Source of the DNA: Deltaproteobacteria bacterium | GTDB taxonomy: Bacteria > Desulfobacterota_B > Binatia > UBA9968 | DNA: 9,965 nt | NCBI GenBank assembly: GCA_005879255.1 | Contig: VBKY01000215.1 | Coordinates: forward strand, 1-9,965 | Reading direction: 5' to 3' | Part shown: positions 1 to 5,592 of the stretch, one piece after another | How positions within the stretch are numbered: the first letter of the stretch is position 1 | How the letters are laid out: each line of letters starts with the position of its first letter | Notes under the pieces: generated by a model | Seen by the model: the letters and a program-made list of their open reading frames with translations, nothing else | Told to the model about the DNA's origin: nothing | Database searches by the model: none | Translations under genes and position numbers: made by a program

Positions 1-152
1 CCGAATCGAGTTCGTTATCCTACGGACCAACAGTTCGCCTCCGGTTGCTCCCCACCTTGCCTAGGGCCAACGCAGTTACCTTCGGCTACGGAGTTGTGGC
101 ATACTCCGACACGGACTTTCACCGTGCTAATGTGGCGCCCTCACGGGCGCAC
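1..152 (-). mobile_element. Group II intron, 5' end (domain I), continues off the left edge
   Basis: Read on the minus strand, the element starts at 152 with the group II 5' consensus GTGCG. The first bases form a hairpin (GTGCGCCC, GTGA tetraloop, GGGCGCCAC with one bulged C). Then come the conserved domain I blocks GGTGAAAGTCC, CCGTAGCCGAAGGTAACTGC, GGTGGGGAGCAACCGGAGGC and GGATAACGAACTCGATTCGG, which I recognise from bacterial group II introns. The rest of the ribozyme and any reverse transcriptase lie beyond position 1. The 5' exon is at 153 and up, ending in GGAATGAGT just before the splice site. The insertion lies next to a palindromic intergenic repeat rather than inside a recognisable gene. 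The identification rests on recalled consensus sequence and order of blocks, not on a covariance search. Confidence 0.75.
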
Positions 153-393
153 TCATTCCCGAATGCTTTTAGCGGTGATTCGACCGGGCTCACCACAGGC
201 GAAAGTCCGATGGTAGACCCACCGATTAAAAACATTCGGGGGTGACGAAAAAACACCTCGATAACCCGATTCGACTCCTGCTGCTTCGTTGAGATTTTAG
301 GTATTTTCGCGAACGGCCTTGGTCGGCGCGAGTTTCAATTTTGCCGTTCGACATCAGCGCAAAACAACTTGACGAAAAGATAGCCTTCGCCGT
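153..393. other. Intergenic region between intron and binding-protein gene
   Basis: No gene is supported here. The left part (173-207) carries a copy of a TTCGAC...CTCACCAC intergenic repeat that recurs at 5285-5310. The right part, up to the ATG at 394, should hold the promoter of the binding-protein gene. TTGACG at 369-374 resembles a -35 box but is only about 20 bases from the ATG, too close to serve it. There is no clear Shine-Dalgarno sequence before 394. Confidence 0.5.
173..207. repeat. Copy of the TTCGAC/CTCACCAC intergenic repeat
   Basis: TTCGAC at 179-184 followed by GGGCTCACCACAGGCGAA matches, with a few changes, the element at 5285-5310 (TTCGAC, GGAGCTCACCACGAACGG). Short partly palindromic elements of this kind are dispersed in intergenic DNA of many environmental bacteria. 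This copy sits about 20 bp from the intron insertion point. Confidence 0.5.
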
Positions 394-1413
394 ATGTCTT
401 TGCTTGCGGTGGCGACAAAAGTTCATTCCATAGCATTCATTGCGATCATTTTGATCGCTCCGTTTCTTTTCTGTTGCATTCTCTCGGCGGCCACGCCTCA
501 AAAAAGAGTCCATCTGGCATACAGCGCCTTCGCGTATGCCAACCCGCCATTCTGGATTGCTCATGACCTCAAATTGTTCGACAAATACGGTCTCGACACT
601 GAATTGGTTTACGTGTCTGGCGCCAGACCGATTCAAGCGATGCTCGGAGGTTCGATCGATGTCTCCCAAGTCGGCGGCGCGGCCACGGTCGCTGCCGCCG
701 CTCAAGGTGCAGACGTGGCGATTCTCGGCACGATCTTCACGCGGCTCAATTTCGCCGTGCATGCGAGTCAGCAGATCAAGCAGGTCGGCGATCTCAAGGG
801 AAAAACCCTCGCCACCGGCACGATCGGTGGAAACACCTATTTCGCCGCGCTTCTCTTTCTGAGCAAATTCGGCTGGGTGCCGAACAAGGACGTCACTCTG
901 TTCGCCTCCGGAGGATCCCCCGAAGTATTGAGCGCGCTCGTTCAGGGAAGGTTTCCAGCGGGCGTGCTCACCGCTCCGACGACCCATATGGCAGCGCGCA
1001 TGGGATTTCGAGAAATCTTCGATCTCGCCACCCTGGACTTTCCGTTTCTTACTCTTTCGGTGGTCAGCACGCGCAAGTACAGCGACGCAAATCCCGAAGT
1101 CATTCTCAATGTGCTGCGCGCGACCTGCGAGGCAATTTACATCTACCGGACGCGCCCCGAACAAGCGCTGCCGGTAATCGCCAAATACATGCGCGTCGCG
1201 AAAGACGATCCGGCTCTTGTCCAGGCTCAGGAGACATTCGCAAAGCATTTGAACTTATCACTGACGCCGTCTCCGGAAGGCATCAAATTCATTCTCGACT
1301 TCCTCGCCGAACAGCGTCCCGCTCTCAGAGGAAGAAACCCCGCTGATTTCATTGAACTAAAATTTCTCAAAAAACTCGAAGAAGACGGCTTCTTCAAGCA
1401 GTTCGCAGGGTAG
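394..1413 (+). CDS. ABC transporter substrate-binding protein, NMT1/THI5-like (SsuA/TauA type)
   Basis: This 339-residue protein is probably a periplasmic ligand-binding component of a nitrate/sulfonate/taurine/pyrimidine-type ABC importer. Residues 1-33 form a signal peptide: a hydrophobic run at about 12-30, then a likely signal-peptidase I site after Ser-Ala-Ala 33. The Cys pair at 27-28 does not fit a lipobox well. The mature part shows the fold's hallmarks: a first strand, then PPFWIAHDLKLFDKYGLD (a partner-binding loop and 'organism turns toward the ligand' helix typical of the family), SGARPIQAMLGGSIDVSQVG (about 65-84), and DLKGKTLATGTIGGNTYFA (about 124-142). Full length for the family. 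No permease or ATPase gene is adjacent, so the gene is an orphan here. Ligand specificity cannot be read. ATG 394 gives a complete signal peptide; GTG 409 is an alternative start. No Shine-Dalgarno is evident. Confidence 0.88.
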   Translation: MSLLAVATKVHSIAFIAIILIAPFLFCCILSAATPQKRVHLAYSAFAYANPPFWIAHDLKLFDKYGLDTELVYVSGARPIQAMLGGSIDVSQVGGAATVAAAAQGADVAILGTIFTRLNFAVHASQQIKQVGDLKGKTLATGTIGGNTYFAALLFLSKFGWVPNKDVTLFASGGSPEVLSALVQGRFPAGVLTAPTTHMAARMGFREIFDLATLDFPFLTLSVVSTRKYSDANPEVILNVLRATCEAIYIYRTRPEQALPVIAKYMRVAKDDPALVQAQETFAKHLNLSLTPSPEGIKFILDFLAEQRPALRGRNPADFIELKFLKKLEEDGFFKQFAG

Positions 1414-1429
1414 GTAAAAGGGCTCAAGG

Positions 1430-1605
1430 GGAAATTCGAAGCACGAAATCCGAAATTCGAAACAAATTCAAATGACCAAGAAAATAAAAAATTCCAAACA
1501 TGGGTAAGTTGGATTCGTGTTTTGGATTTCTCGGTTTTTAGGCTTATTTGTCTGCCAATTTGTTTCGGATTTCGATATTCGAATTTCGGATTTTCTTTTC
1601 GGTGG
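1430..1605. repeat. Long imperfect inverted repeat (GAAATCCGAAATTCG family)
   Basis: The left arm (GAAATCCGAAATTCGAAAC, starting 1445) is complementary to the right arm (1557-1594, containing TTTGTTTCGGATTTCG and GAATTTCGGATTTT), separated by about 90 AT-rich bases. The arms could fold into a long irregular hairpin. A 36-base part of the right arm (1559-1594) recurs at 2741-2776 with 33 of 36 bases identical. No gene lies in the element; it fills almost all of the space between the binding-protein gene and the amidohydrolase gene. I recall similar GAAATCCGAAATTCGAA elements from many uncultured-bacterium genomes. It may also act as a terminator for the upstream gene. Confidence 0.7.
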
Positions 1606-1665
1606 TGTCTCGGCGCGGGAAAGTACTTGCAATCGTTTTATTGAAGACTTACGAGGTAACAATCT

Positions 1666-2658
1666 ATGAGAGTCGACATCCATAGCCACACCGCACCGGC
1701 TAAATACCTCGAAGCGATCCGGCGCGATCCGAAAAGCATGGGCTGCCGCATTGAGAAAAATGATCAAGGACACGAAGCGATTGTCCAGGAGAACGGTCGG
1801 TCGACACGTGTGCGTACGAACCTGATCGATCCGGAGTTGCGGCTCCGCGAGATGGCCGCCGAGCGAGTCGACGTCATCGTCGAATCGCTCTTACCGCCGC
1901 TTTTGCCGTTGTGGGCGCCGATCGCGATCGGCGTGCGTGTGTGCCAAGTCGTCAACGATGCCATCGCCGAAGACACCGCGCGCTATCCCGGACGTATCGT
2001 CGGCATGGGAATCGTGCCGATGCAAGACGTCGGCGAAGCGATCCGGGAACTAGACCGGCTGGTCAATCAACATCACATGCCATCCGTGTTGATCCCCGCG
2101 AGCCACGCCGGAAGAAATTTAGATGAGCCGGAGTTCTTTTCTTTCTTCGAGCACGCCCAGGAACACAGCGTGCTGATTTTCATTCATCCGCACGAGGTTG
2201 CCGCCGCCGATCGATTGAAGAAATACGCGCTGGCCAATTTGATCGGCAATCCGCTGGAGACAACCATCGCGCAGGCAAGCTTGATCTTCGGCGGTGTGCT
2301 CGAGCGCCTGCCGGCATTGAAAATCTGTTGCGCCCATGGTGGCGGCTATTCGCCATGGATTCGCGGCCGCTGGCGCCACGGCCAAAACAGCCGCCATGAA
2401 GCGAGAGACGTGGTCACCGGCCCGATCTACGAATATTTGAGTCAAATGTATTTCGACACTTGCGTCTTCGACCCCGCTTCGGTGGAATTCCTGATCAAAA
2501 CGATGGGCAGTAATCATGTCCTCCTCGGCACCGATTATCCGACGCCGATGATGGACGCCGGCCAAGTCTCGGTCATTAATCAGATCGATGGCCTAACCGA
2601 GCAAGACAAAGAAAACGTCCTGGGCGGCAACGCCGCCAGATTGCTGGGATTACAATGA
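1666..2658 (+). CDS. Amidohydrolase family 2 protein, ACMSD-like
   Basis: This 330-residue TIM-barrel metal enzyme belongs to the Amidohydro_2 family and is close in layout to 2-amino-3-carboxymuconate-6-semialdehyde decarboxylase (ACMSD). Visible metal-site residues: His6-x-His8 (DIHSH), His174 in FIHPH, His224 in CCAHGGG and Asp290 in LLGTDYP. Pseudomonas ACMSD has H9, H11, H177, H228 and D294, so the spacing is almost identical. The segment GNPLETTIAQASLIFGGV (194-211) and the Arg in GRWRHG (about 234-239) also match the ACMSD pattern. Family members decarboxylate or hydrolyse aromatic-derived acids; the actual substrate is unknown. GAGG at 1653-1656, 9 bases before ATG 1666, is a suitable ribosome-binding site. 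The AhpD-like gene follows after 138 bp. Family call is firm; ACMSD activity itself is inference. Confidence 0.88.
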   Translation: MRVDIHSHTAPAKYLEAIRRDPKSMGCRIEKNDQGHEAIVQENGRSTRVRTNLIDPELRLREMAAERVDVIVESLLPPLLPLWAPIAIGVRVCQVVNDAIAEDTARYPGRIVGMGIVPMQDVGEAIRELDRLVNQHHMPSVLIPASHAGRNLDEPEFFSFFEHAQEHSVLIFIHPHEVAAADRLKKYALANLIGNPLETTIAQASLIFGGVLERLPALKICCAHGGGYSPWIRGRWRHGQNSRHEARDVVTGPIYEYLSQMYFDTCVFDPASVEFLIKTMGSNHVLLGTDYPTPMMDAGQVSVINQIDGLTEQDKENVLGGNAARLLGLQ

Positions 2659-2796
2659 CAGCAAGCGACACGGAGTGCGAACTAAAAGCAAAGAACCAAC
2701 TCGTCGACGAGCTCAATTTATCGGCTCATGGTTTAGAATGTTTGTTTCGGATTTCGAGCTTCGGATTTCGGATTTTACGTATGAGAGAGGTGATCC
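2659..2796. other. Gap holding a half copy of the GAAATCCGAAATTCG repeat
   Basis: The gap contains a 12-bp perfect palindrome CTCGTCGACGAG (2700-2711) and the 36-base repeat arm at 2741-2776. The palindrome could be a protein-binding site, but nothing else supports that. The two flanking genes may still be cotranscribed. Confidence 0.4.
2741..2776. repeat. Second copy, single arm, of the 1430-1605 repeat
   Basis: TTTGTTTCGGATTTCGAGC and the following TTCGGATTTCGGATTTT match 1559-1594 at 33 of 36 positions. Only one arm is present, so it cannot form the long hairpin. It ends 20 bases before the start codon of the AhpD-like gene. Confidence 0.7.
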
Positions 2797-3390
2797 ATGC
2801 CGCACATTCCTTATGTCGATCCTGAAACAGTCACTGACCCGGAAATCAAAGGCTACCTCGAACGCGCCCGGCGTGAAGGCACGCCGCGGCCAGAAAGCCA
2901 GGCCGTTCGCGCCCACGTGCCCGATGTCATCCGTGCTTTCTCTCAAGCCTGGGATCTCACGTTTCGCCACGGTGTGGTCGATCACGCGCTGAAGGAGCTG
3001 TGCCGCGTCTACGTCTCGAAGTCGATCCAGTGCGAATATTGAGGCGTGCAGCGCTCCGTCCAGGCTGGACGGCAAGGACTAACGGAAGAAAAATACGATG
3101 ACCTGCTCAACTTCGGTGACTCGAACAAGTTCAGCGAGCGGGAGAAAGTCGCGCTGACCTATACCAGCGCGATCGCGTGGAACTCCGACATTGCCGACGA
3201 TGCTCTGTGGGAGAAATTGCACCGGCATTTCTCGATCCCCGAGCTGGTCGAGCTGGGATTTTTCATCGCGTTGACGCTCGGCCAGCAGCGCTGGATCAAA
3301 ACTCTTGGCATCGATCACGGTATGGTCCTCGGCGATACCACGGCCGGTCTCGCGCCGAGTCACGAACAACACGCTGAACCGAAGGTTTAA
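2797..3390 (+). CDS. AhpD/CMD-like selenoprotein candidate, CxxU motif, in-frame UGA at 3040
   Basis: Reading through the UGA at 3040-3042 as selenocysteine gives one 197-residue protein with no frame change. Residues 1-81 and 83-197 are two halves of one carboxymuconolactone decarboxylase/AhpD-like protein. The UGA codes residue 82 in C79-E-Y-U82, the second position of the CxxC redox pair. E67 lies 12 residues before C79, the same spacing as Glu118 to Cys130 in Mycobacterium tuberculosis AhpD. The position of AhpD His137 holds Arg86. Members of this family act as thiol-disulfide (peroxidase-linked) redox proteins or as decarboxylases. A hairpin just after the UGA (3056-3072) fits a bacterial SECIS. 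The ribosome-binding site GAGAGGTG is at 2785-2792. The alternative is a Cys-to-stop mutation or sequencing error. The selenocysteine machinery (selA-D) is not in the window. Confidence 0.82.
3056..3072 (+). promoter_or_regulatory. Candidate bacterial SECIS hairpin
   Basis: CCGTCCA (3056-3062) pairs perfectly with TGGACGG (3066-3072) around loop GGC; opening the last A-U pair gives a 5-base loop AGGCU with G in its second position. The loop starts 19-20 nt after the UGA (3040-3042). That fits the general bSECIS model (loop about 16-37 nt after the UGA, stem of 4 or more pairs, G among the first two loop bases). The element lies within the coding sequence, as bacterial SECIS elements do, and would bind SelB. 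Confidence 0.7.
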
Positions 3391-3419
3391 TCTGTCATCT
3401 CTCCTGTTCACTTCTTTCG

Positions 3420-3492
3420 CCTCGCCCTCCGGGAGAGGCCGCCGCGACGCGGCGGGTGAGGGCAACCGACCTCACCCGCCCACAGGGCGAGG
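3420..3492. terminator. Nested palindromes between convergent genes; repeat and possible bidirectional terminator
   Basis: Three stems can be drawn: CCTCGCCCT (3420-3428) with AGGGCGAGG (3484-3492); CCGCCGC (3439-3445) with GCGGCGG (3449-3455); and an 11-bp perfect stem GGCGGGTGAGG (3451-3461) with CCTCACCCGCC (3470-3480). The last two are alternatives. There is no long T-run, so this is not a textbook intrinsic terminator. The position, between the 3' ends of the AhpD-like gene and the cyclase gene, suits a two-way stop. The wording GGGTGAGGGC...CCTCACCC resembles a dispersed repeat common in environmental genomes. Confidence 0.55.
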
Positions 3493-3523
3493 GTAAAATT
3501 GCAAGCAACGGGATTGGTTGATT

Positions 3524-5203
3524 CTAAGTGACTGCGGCGCGTCCGCCGGTCACGAGCGCCTCAACATCTTCCACGACAAAAATCGCCAGCGCTTCGCGGC
3601 GATTTCTCACGGTCAGCTCATGTCGCGGGAACGCAGTTACGGCCAATCCCGCCTGCTCTGCGACCTGCTCGGAGATAACCAGTTGGCAACGATATTCTTT
3701 GGTCAGATCCTGTAGTCTGCTCGCCACATTCACCGTATCGCCGATTGCGGTGAGATGAACCGTCGAGCCGTAACCCATGCGACCGACGACCGCCGCTCCG
3801 CAATGAATGCCGACGCCGATTTTCAGCGGTTCGGCCAATTCCTCGGCCAGGGCTTGGCTCAATGCGCTGACATTGGCGACCATCGCCTTGGCGGCCGCGA
3901 GAGCCTGACGCGACCCCTCTTCGGGGCCGCTGTCGACCCCGAATAATGCCATCACGCCATCGCCGATAAATTTATCCACGGTGCCACCCGCACCGACGAT
4001 CGCTTCACCAACCGCCTCAAAGTAGCTGTTCAATAAGAAGACCAAATCATAGGGTAGCTTCTGTTCGGCGATTCCGGTGAACGTGCGTAAATCAGCGAAC
4101 AGCACGGCGATCGTGCGTTCTTGCCCCGCCAGATAAGACGGTTGTGCGTAGCCGTCGCTCGGCTGCGCGTTGGCGGGCAGGAGTGGAGTCACTGAAATAT
4201 TTCCCGGTGGTCTAAGCTGACAAGCCAATCGGACGTTGGGCGGTGCGCCGATGCGTTGTAAAACTCTTTGTTCCGCAGCGCTTGCCGGCGCCAAAATTGA
4301 CAAGCCGTGTGTCACTCGAATGCGACAGGTCGAGCAGCGGCCGCGGCCGCCGCAAACCGAGGCGTGTGGGAATCCGGCAAAACGGCTGGCTTCCAACACG
4401 GAAAAGCCGCGCGGCACTTGTGCCTCCCGCCCTTCCGGGTAGGTAATCCGAACTCTGCTGCGTCGCTGACTTACCTGGCGAATCGTCCTTGCGGCTAACA
4501 CGCCGCCGAGACACGCCCAGAAGCCGACAATAATGCCATTGTAGACGCCGACCAGATCTTGCCCTTCGTCGGCGCCTAGAGCGTTAGCCGTTCGCTTCGT
4601 CTGCTCGATCCAGCCGGGGTCGCGGGCGATCAAGAAATCGATCTCGCGCCCCGCCTGGGCAAAACCCAGCAACGCCAAGACCGGTAATAGTAGAGCAACC
4701 ATGAAAAACAGCGCGGCATAGCGCGGGTACAGCGGCCGGAGTCGTAGCCAAAAGTGAAATCCGATACAGCCGTGGATCCACGCGATCACGATGAGGAGCG
4801 CCTGCCTGACGCCGTGAATAGGGCTCAATTTCCACAGCGTCAAAACGATTTTTGCGTACGAATCCTCTACCCCGTACCATTCGTAGGTCAGGCGGGTGCC
4901 GACAAAATGGACCGCCAGTAGCGGAGGAATACAAAGACCCAACGTAAGCTGCAGCGCTTCCCACAACGGCATGCGCAGATGATGGCGTTGATAGATCGCC
5001 CACAACGCCAGCCCAAAATGAATTAGCAGAGAACCGTATAACGCGGTGGTGCCGACCGGGTTGCGCCACAAAGCCAAAAACCACGCTCGCCCGGCTTCCA
5101 TGGCGTCGAGCGAGATCAGACCGAGCGAATGATTAAGTAAGTGAGTCGTCAGATAGGTCAGCAGGATCAGACCGGTGATTAGTCTCGTGCGGCGAACGTT
5201 CAT
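3524..5203 (-). CDS. Membrane diheme-anchor / [2Fe-2S] ferredoxin / class III adenylate cyclase fusion (CyaC-like)
   Basis: This 559-residue protein has three parts. Residues 1-240 hold six hydrophobic segments (about 7-31, 52-71, 86-104, 133-155, 161-181, 218-237) with membrane histidines H21, H25, H62, H99, H144 and H150, as expected for an SdhC-like diheme b anchor. Residues 250-340 are a ferredoxin domain with C284-x5-C290-x2-C293-x34-C328. Residues 362-545 are a class III cyclase: metal Asp371 (FADLRTFTG) and Asp415 (KFIGDGVMALFG), Lys411 for adenine, Asp489 (IGDT), Asn492 and Arg496 (NVASR). The product is therefore probably cAMP. The Sinorhizobium meliloti CyaC cyclase with a quinone-responsive diheme anchor is the known parallel; redox control is inference. 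ATG 5203 starts just before the first membrane helix; no clear Shine-Dalgarno precedes it. Convergent with the AhpD-like gene. Confidence 0.88.
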   Translation of the reverse strand: MNVRRTRLITGLILLTYLTTHLLNHSLGLISLDAMEAGRAWFLALWRNPVGTTALYGSLLIHFGLALWAIYQRHHLRMPLWEALQLTLGLCIPPLLAVHFVGTRLTYEWYGVEDSYAKIVLTLWKLSPIHGVRQALLIVIAWIHGCIGFHFWLRLRPLYPRYAALFFMVALLLPVLALLGFAQAGREIDFLIARDPGWIEQTKRTANALGADEGQDLVGVYNGIIVGFWACLGGVLAARTIRQVSQRRSRVRITYPEGREAQVPRGFSVLEASRFAGFPHASVCGGRGRCSTCRIRVTHGLSILAPASAAEQRVLQRIGAPPNVRLACQLRPPGNISVTPLLPANAQPSDGYAQPSYLAGQERTIAVLFADLRTFTGIAEQKLPYDLVFLLNSYFEAVGEAIVGAGGTVDKFIGDGVMALFGVDSGPEEGSRQALAAAKAMVANVSALSQALAEELAEPLKIGVGIHCGAAVVGRMGYGSTVHLTAIGDTVNVASRLQDLTKEYRCQLVISEQVAEQAGLAVTAFPRHELTVRNRREALAIFVVEDVEALVTGGRAAVT

Positions 5204-5284
5204 AGAAGCGCGCTCACTTTACTACGATCCGCGGCGCCCAGTCCACATTTGCAATGCGTCAGCCGGTGTGAAAAATCCGTCCAT

Positions 5285-5362
5285 GGTTCGACGGAGCTCA
5301 CCACGAACGGAGGGAGGCACAAGAAATCAAGCGCTTTGCCGTTCGCCCTGAGCTATGTCGAA
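5285..5362. repeat. Inverted pair of TTCGAC / GTTCG intergenic repeats
   Basis: Three blocks pair: TTCGAC (5287-5292) with GTCGAA (5357-5362), AGCTCA (5295-5300) with TGAGCT (5349-5354), and CGAACGG (5304-5310) with CCGTTCG (5339-5345), around a loop of about 28 bases. The units resemble the dispersed CTCACCACGAACGG and CCGTTCGCCCTGAGC elements of environmental bacterial genomes. A third unit is at 173-207. Confidence 0.65.
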
Positions 5363-5395
5363 GGGCTCCTATCGAGTTTCACACAGACTGACCTA

Positions 5396-5415
5396 GGGCA
5401 AGGCGCGCCTTGCCC
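5396..5415. repeat. 20-bp perfect palindrome
   Basis: GGGCAAGGCGCGCCTTGCCC is perfectly self-complementary. It may be part of a dispersed palindrome or a dyad operator for the divergent genes. It has no T-tract. Confidence 0.4.
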
Positions 5416-5488
5416 CGACTGCTATTGTCATCATCAAATCGCCAATATCGATTGCCCGGGGCGGAATATCTCCACCCGGCAAATGCTG

Positions 5489-5518
5489 TTGACTCCCTCC
5501 ATGGAGTCGTCTTATTTA
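5489..5518 (+). promoter_or_regulatory. Weak candidate promoter with overlapping inverted repeat
   Basis: TTGACT (5489-5494) and TATTTA (5513-5518) are 18 bp apart, resembling a sigma-70 promoter with a good -35 and a poor -10. GACTCC (5491-5496) and GGAGTC (5503-5508) form an inverted repeat between them that could be an operator. It would drive the amidohydrolase and dehydrogenase pair with a leader of about 70 bases. Visual match only. Confidence 0.3.
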
Positions 5519-5592
5519 TGAAAACTGATTTTGGGTGAATTATCCGTCGCTGCCGCAATCTCGGCGACGGATCACAGAAGAGGAGTTTAACC

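Larger units (their letters stand above)
5204..5592. promoter_or_regulatory. Divergent intergenic region with repeats and probable promoters
   Basis: The 389-bp gap separates the cyclase from the amidohydrolase operon and must hold both promoters. It contains an inverted repeat pair (5285-5362), a 20-bp perfect palindrome (5396-5415), a candidate promoter with an internal inverted repeat (5489-5518), and a leader hairpin CCGTC (5544-5548)/GACGG (5566-5570) with GCCG/CGGC inside it, immediately before the ribosome-binding site AGGAG (5581-5585). No gene is supported; open frames here show no family features. Confidence 0.5.

Noticed and set aside
153..245. Minus-strand reading beginning MFLIGGSTIGLSPVVS that runs into the intron, as a 5' exon gene
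   Set aside because: It is mostly the translation of the TTCGAC intergenic repeat, has only a weak ribosome-binding site, and no known family.
226..1248. 340-residue minus-strand open frame opposite the binding-protein gene
   Set aside because: It has no family features, many rare-looking Arg/Ser runs, and a clear signal-peptide protein is on the other strand; an antisense shadow.
3046..3390. Separate gene starting at GTG 3046
   Set aside because: It has no ribosome-binding site and is the second half of the AhpD-like domain that starts at 2797, in the same frame through the UGA.
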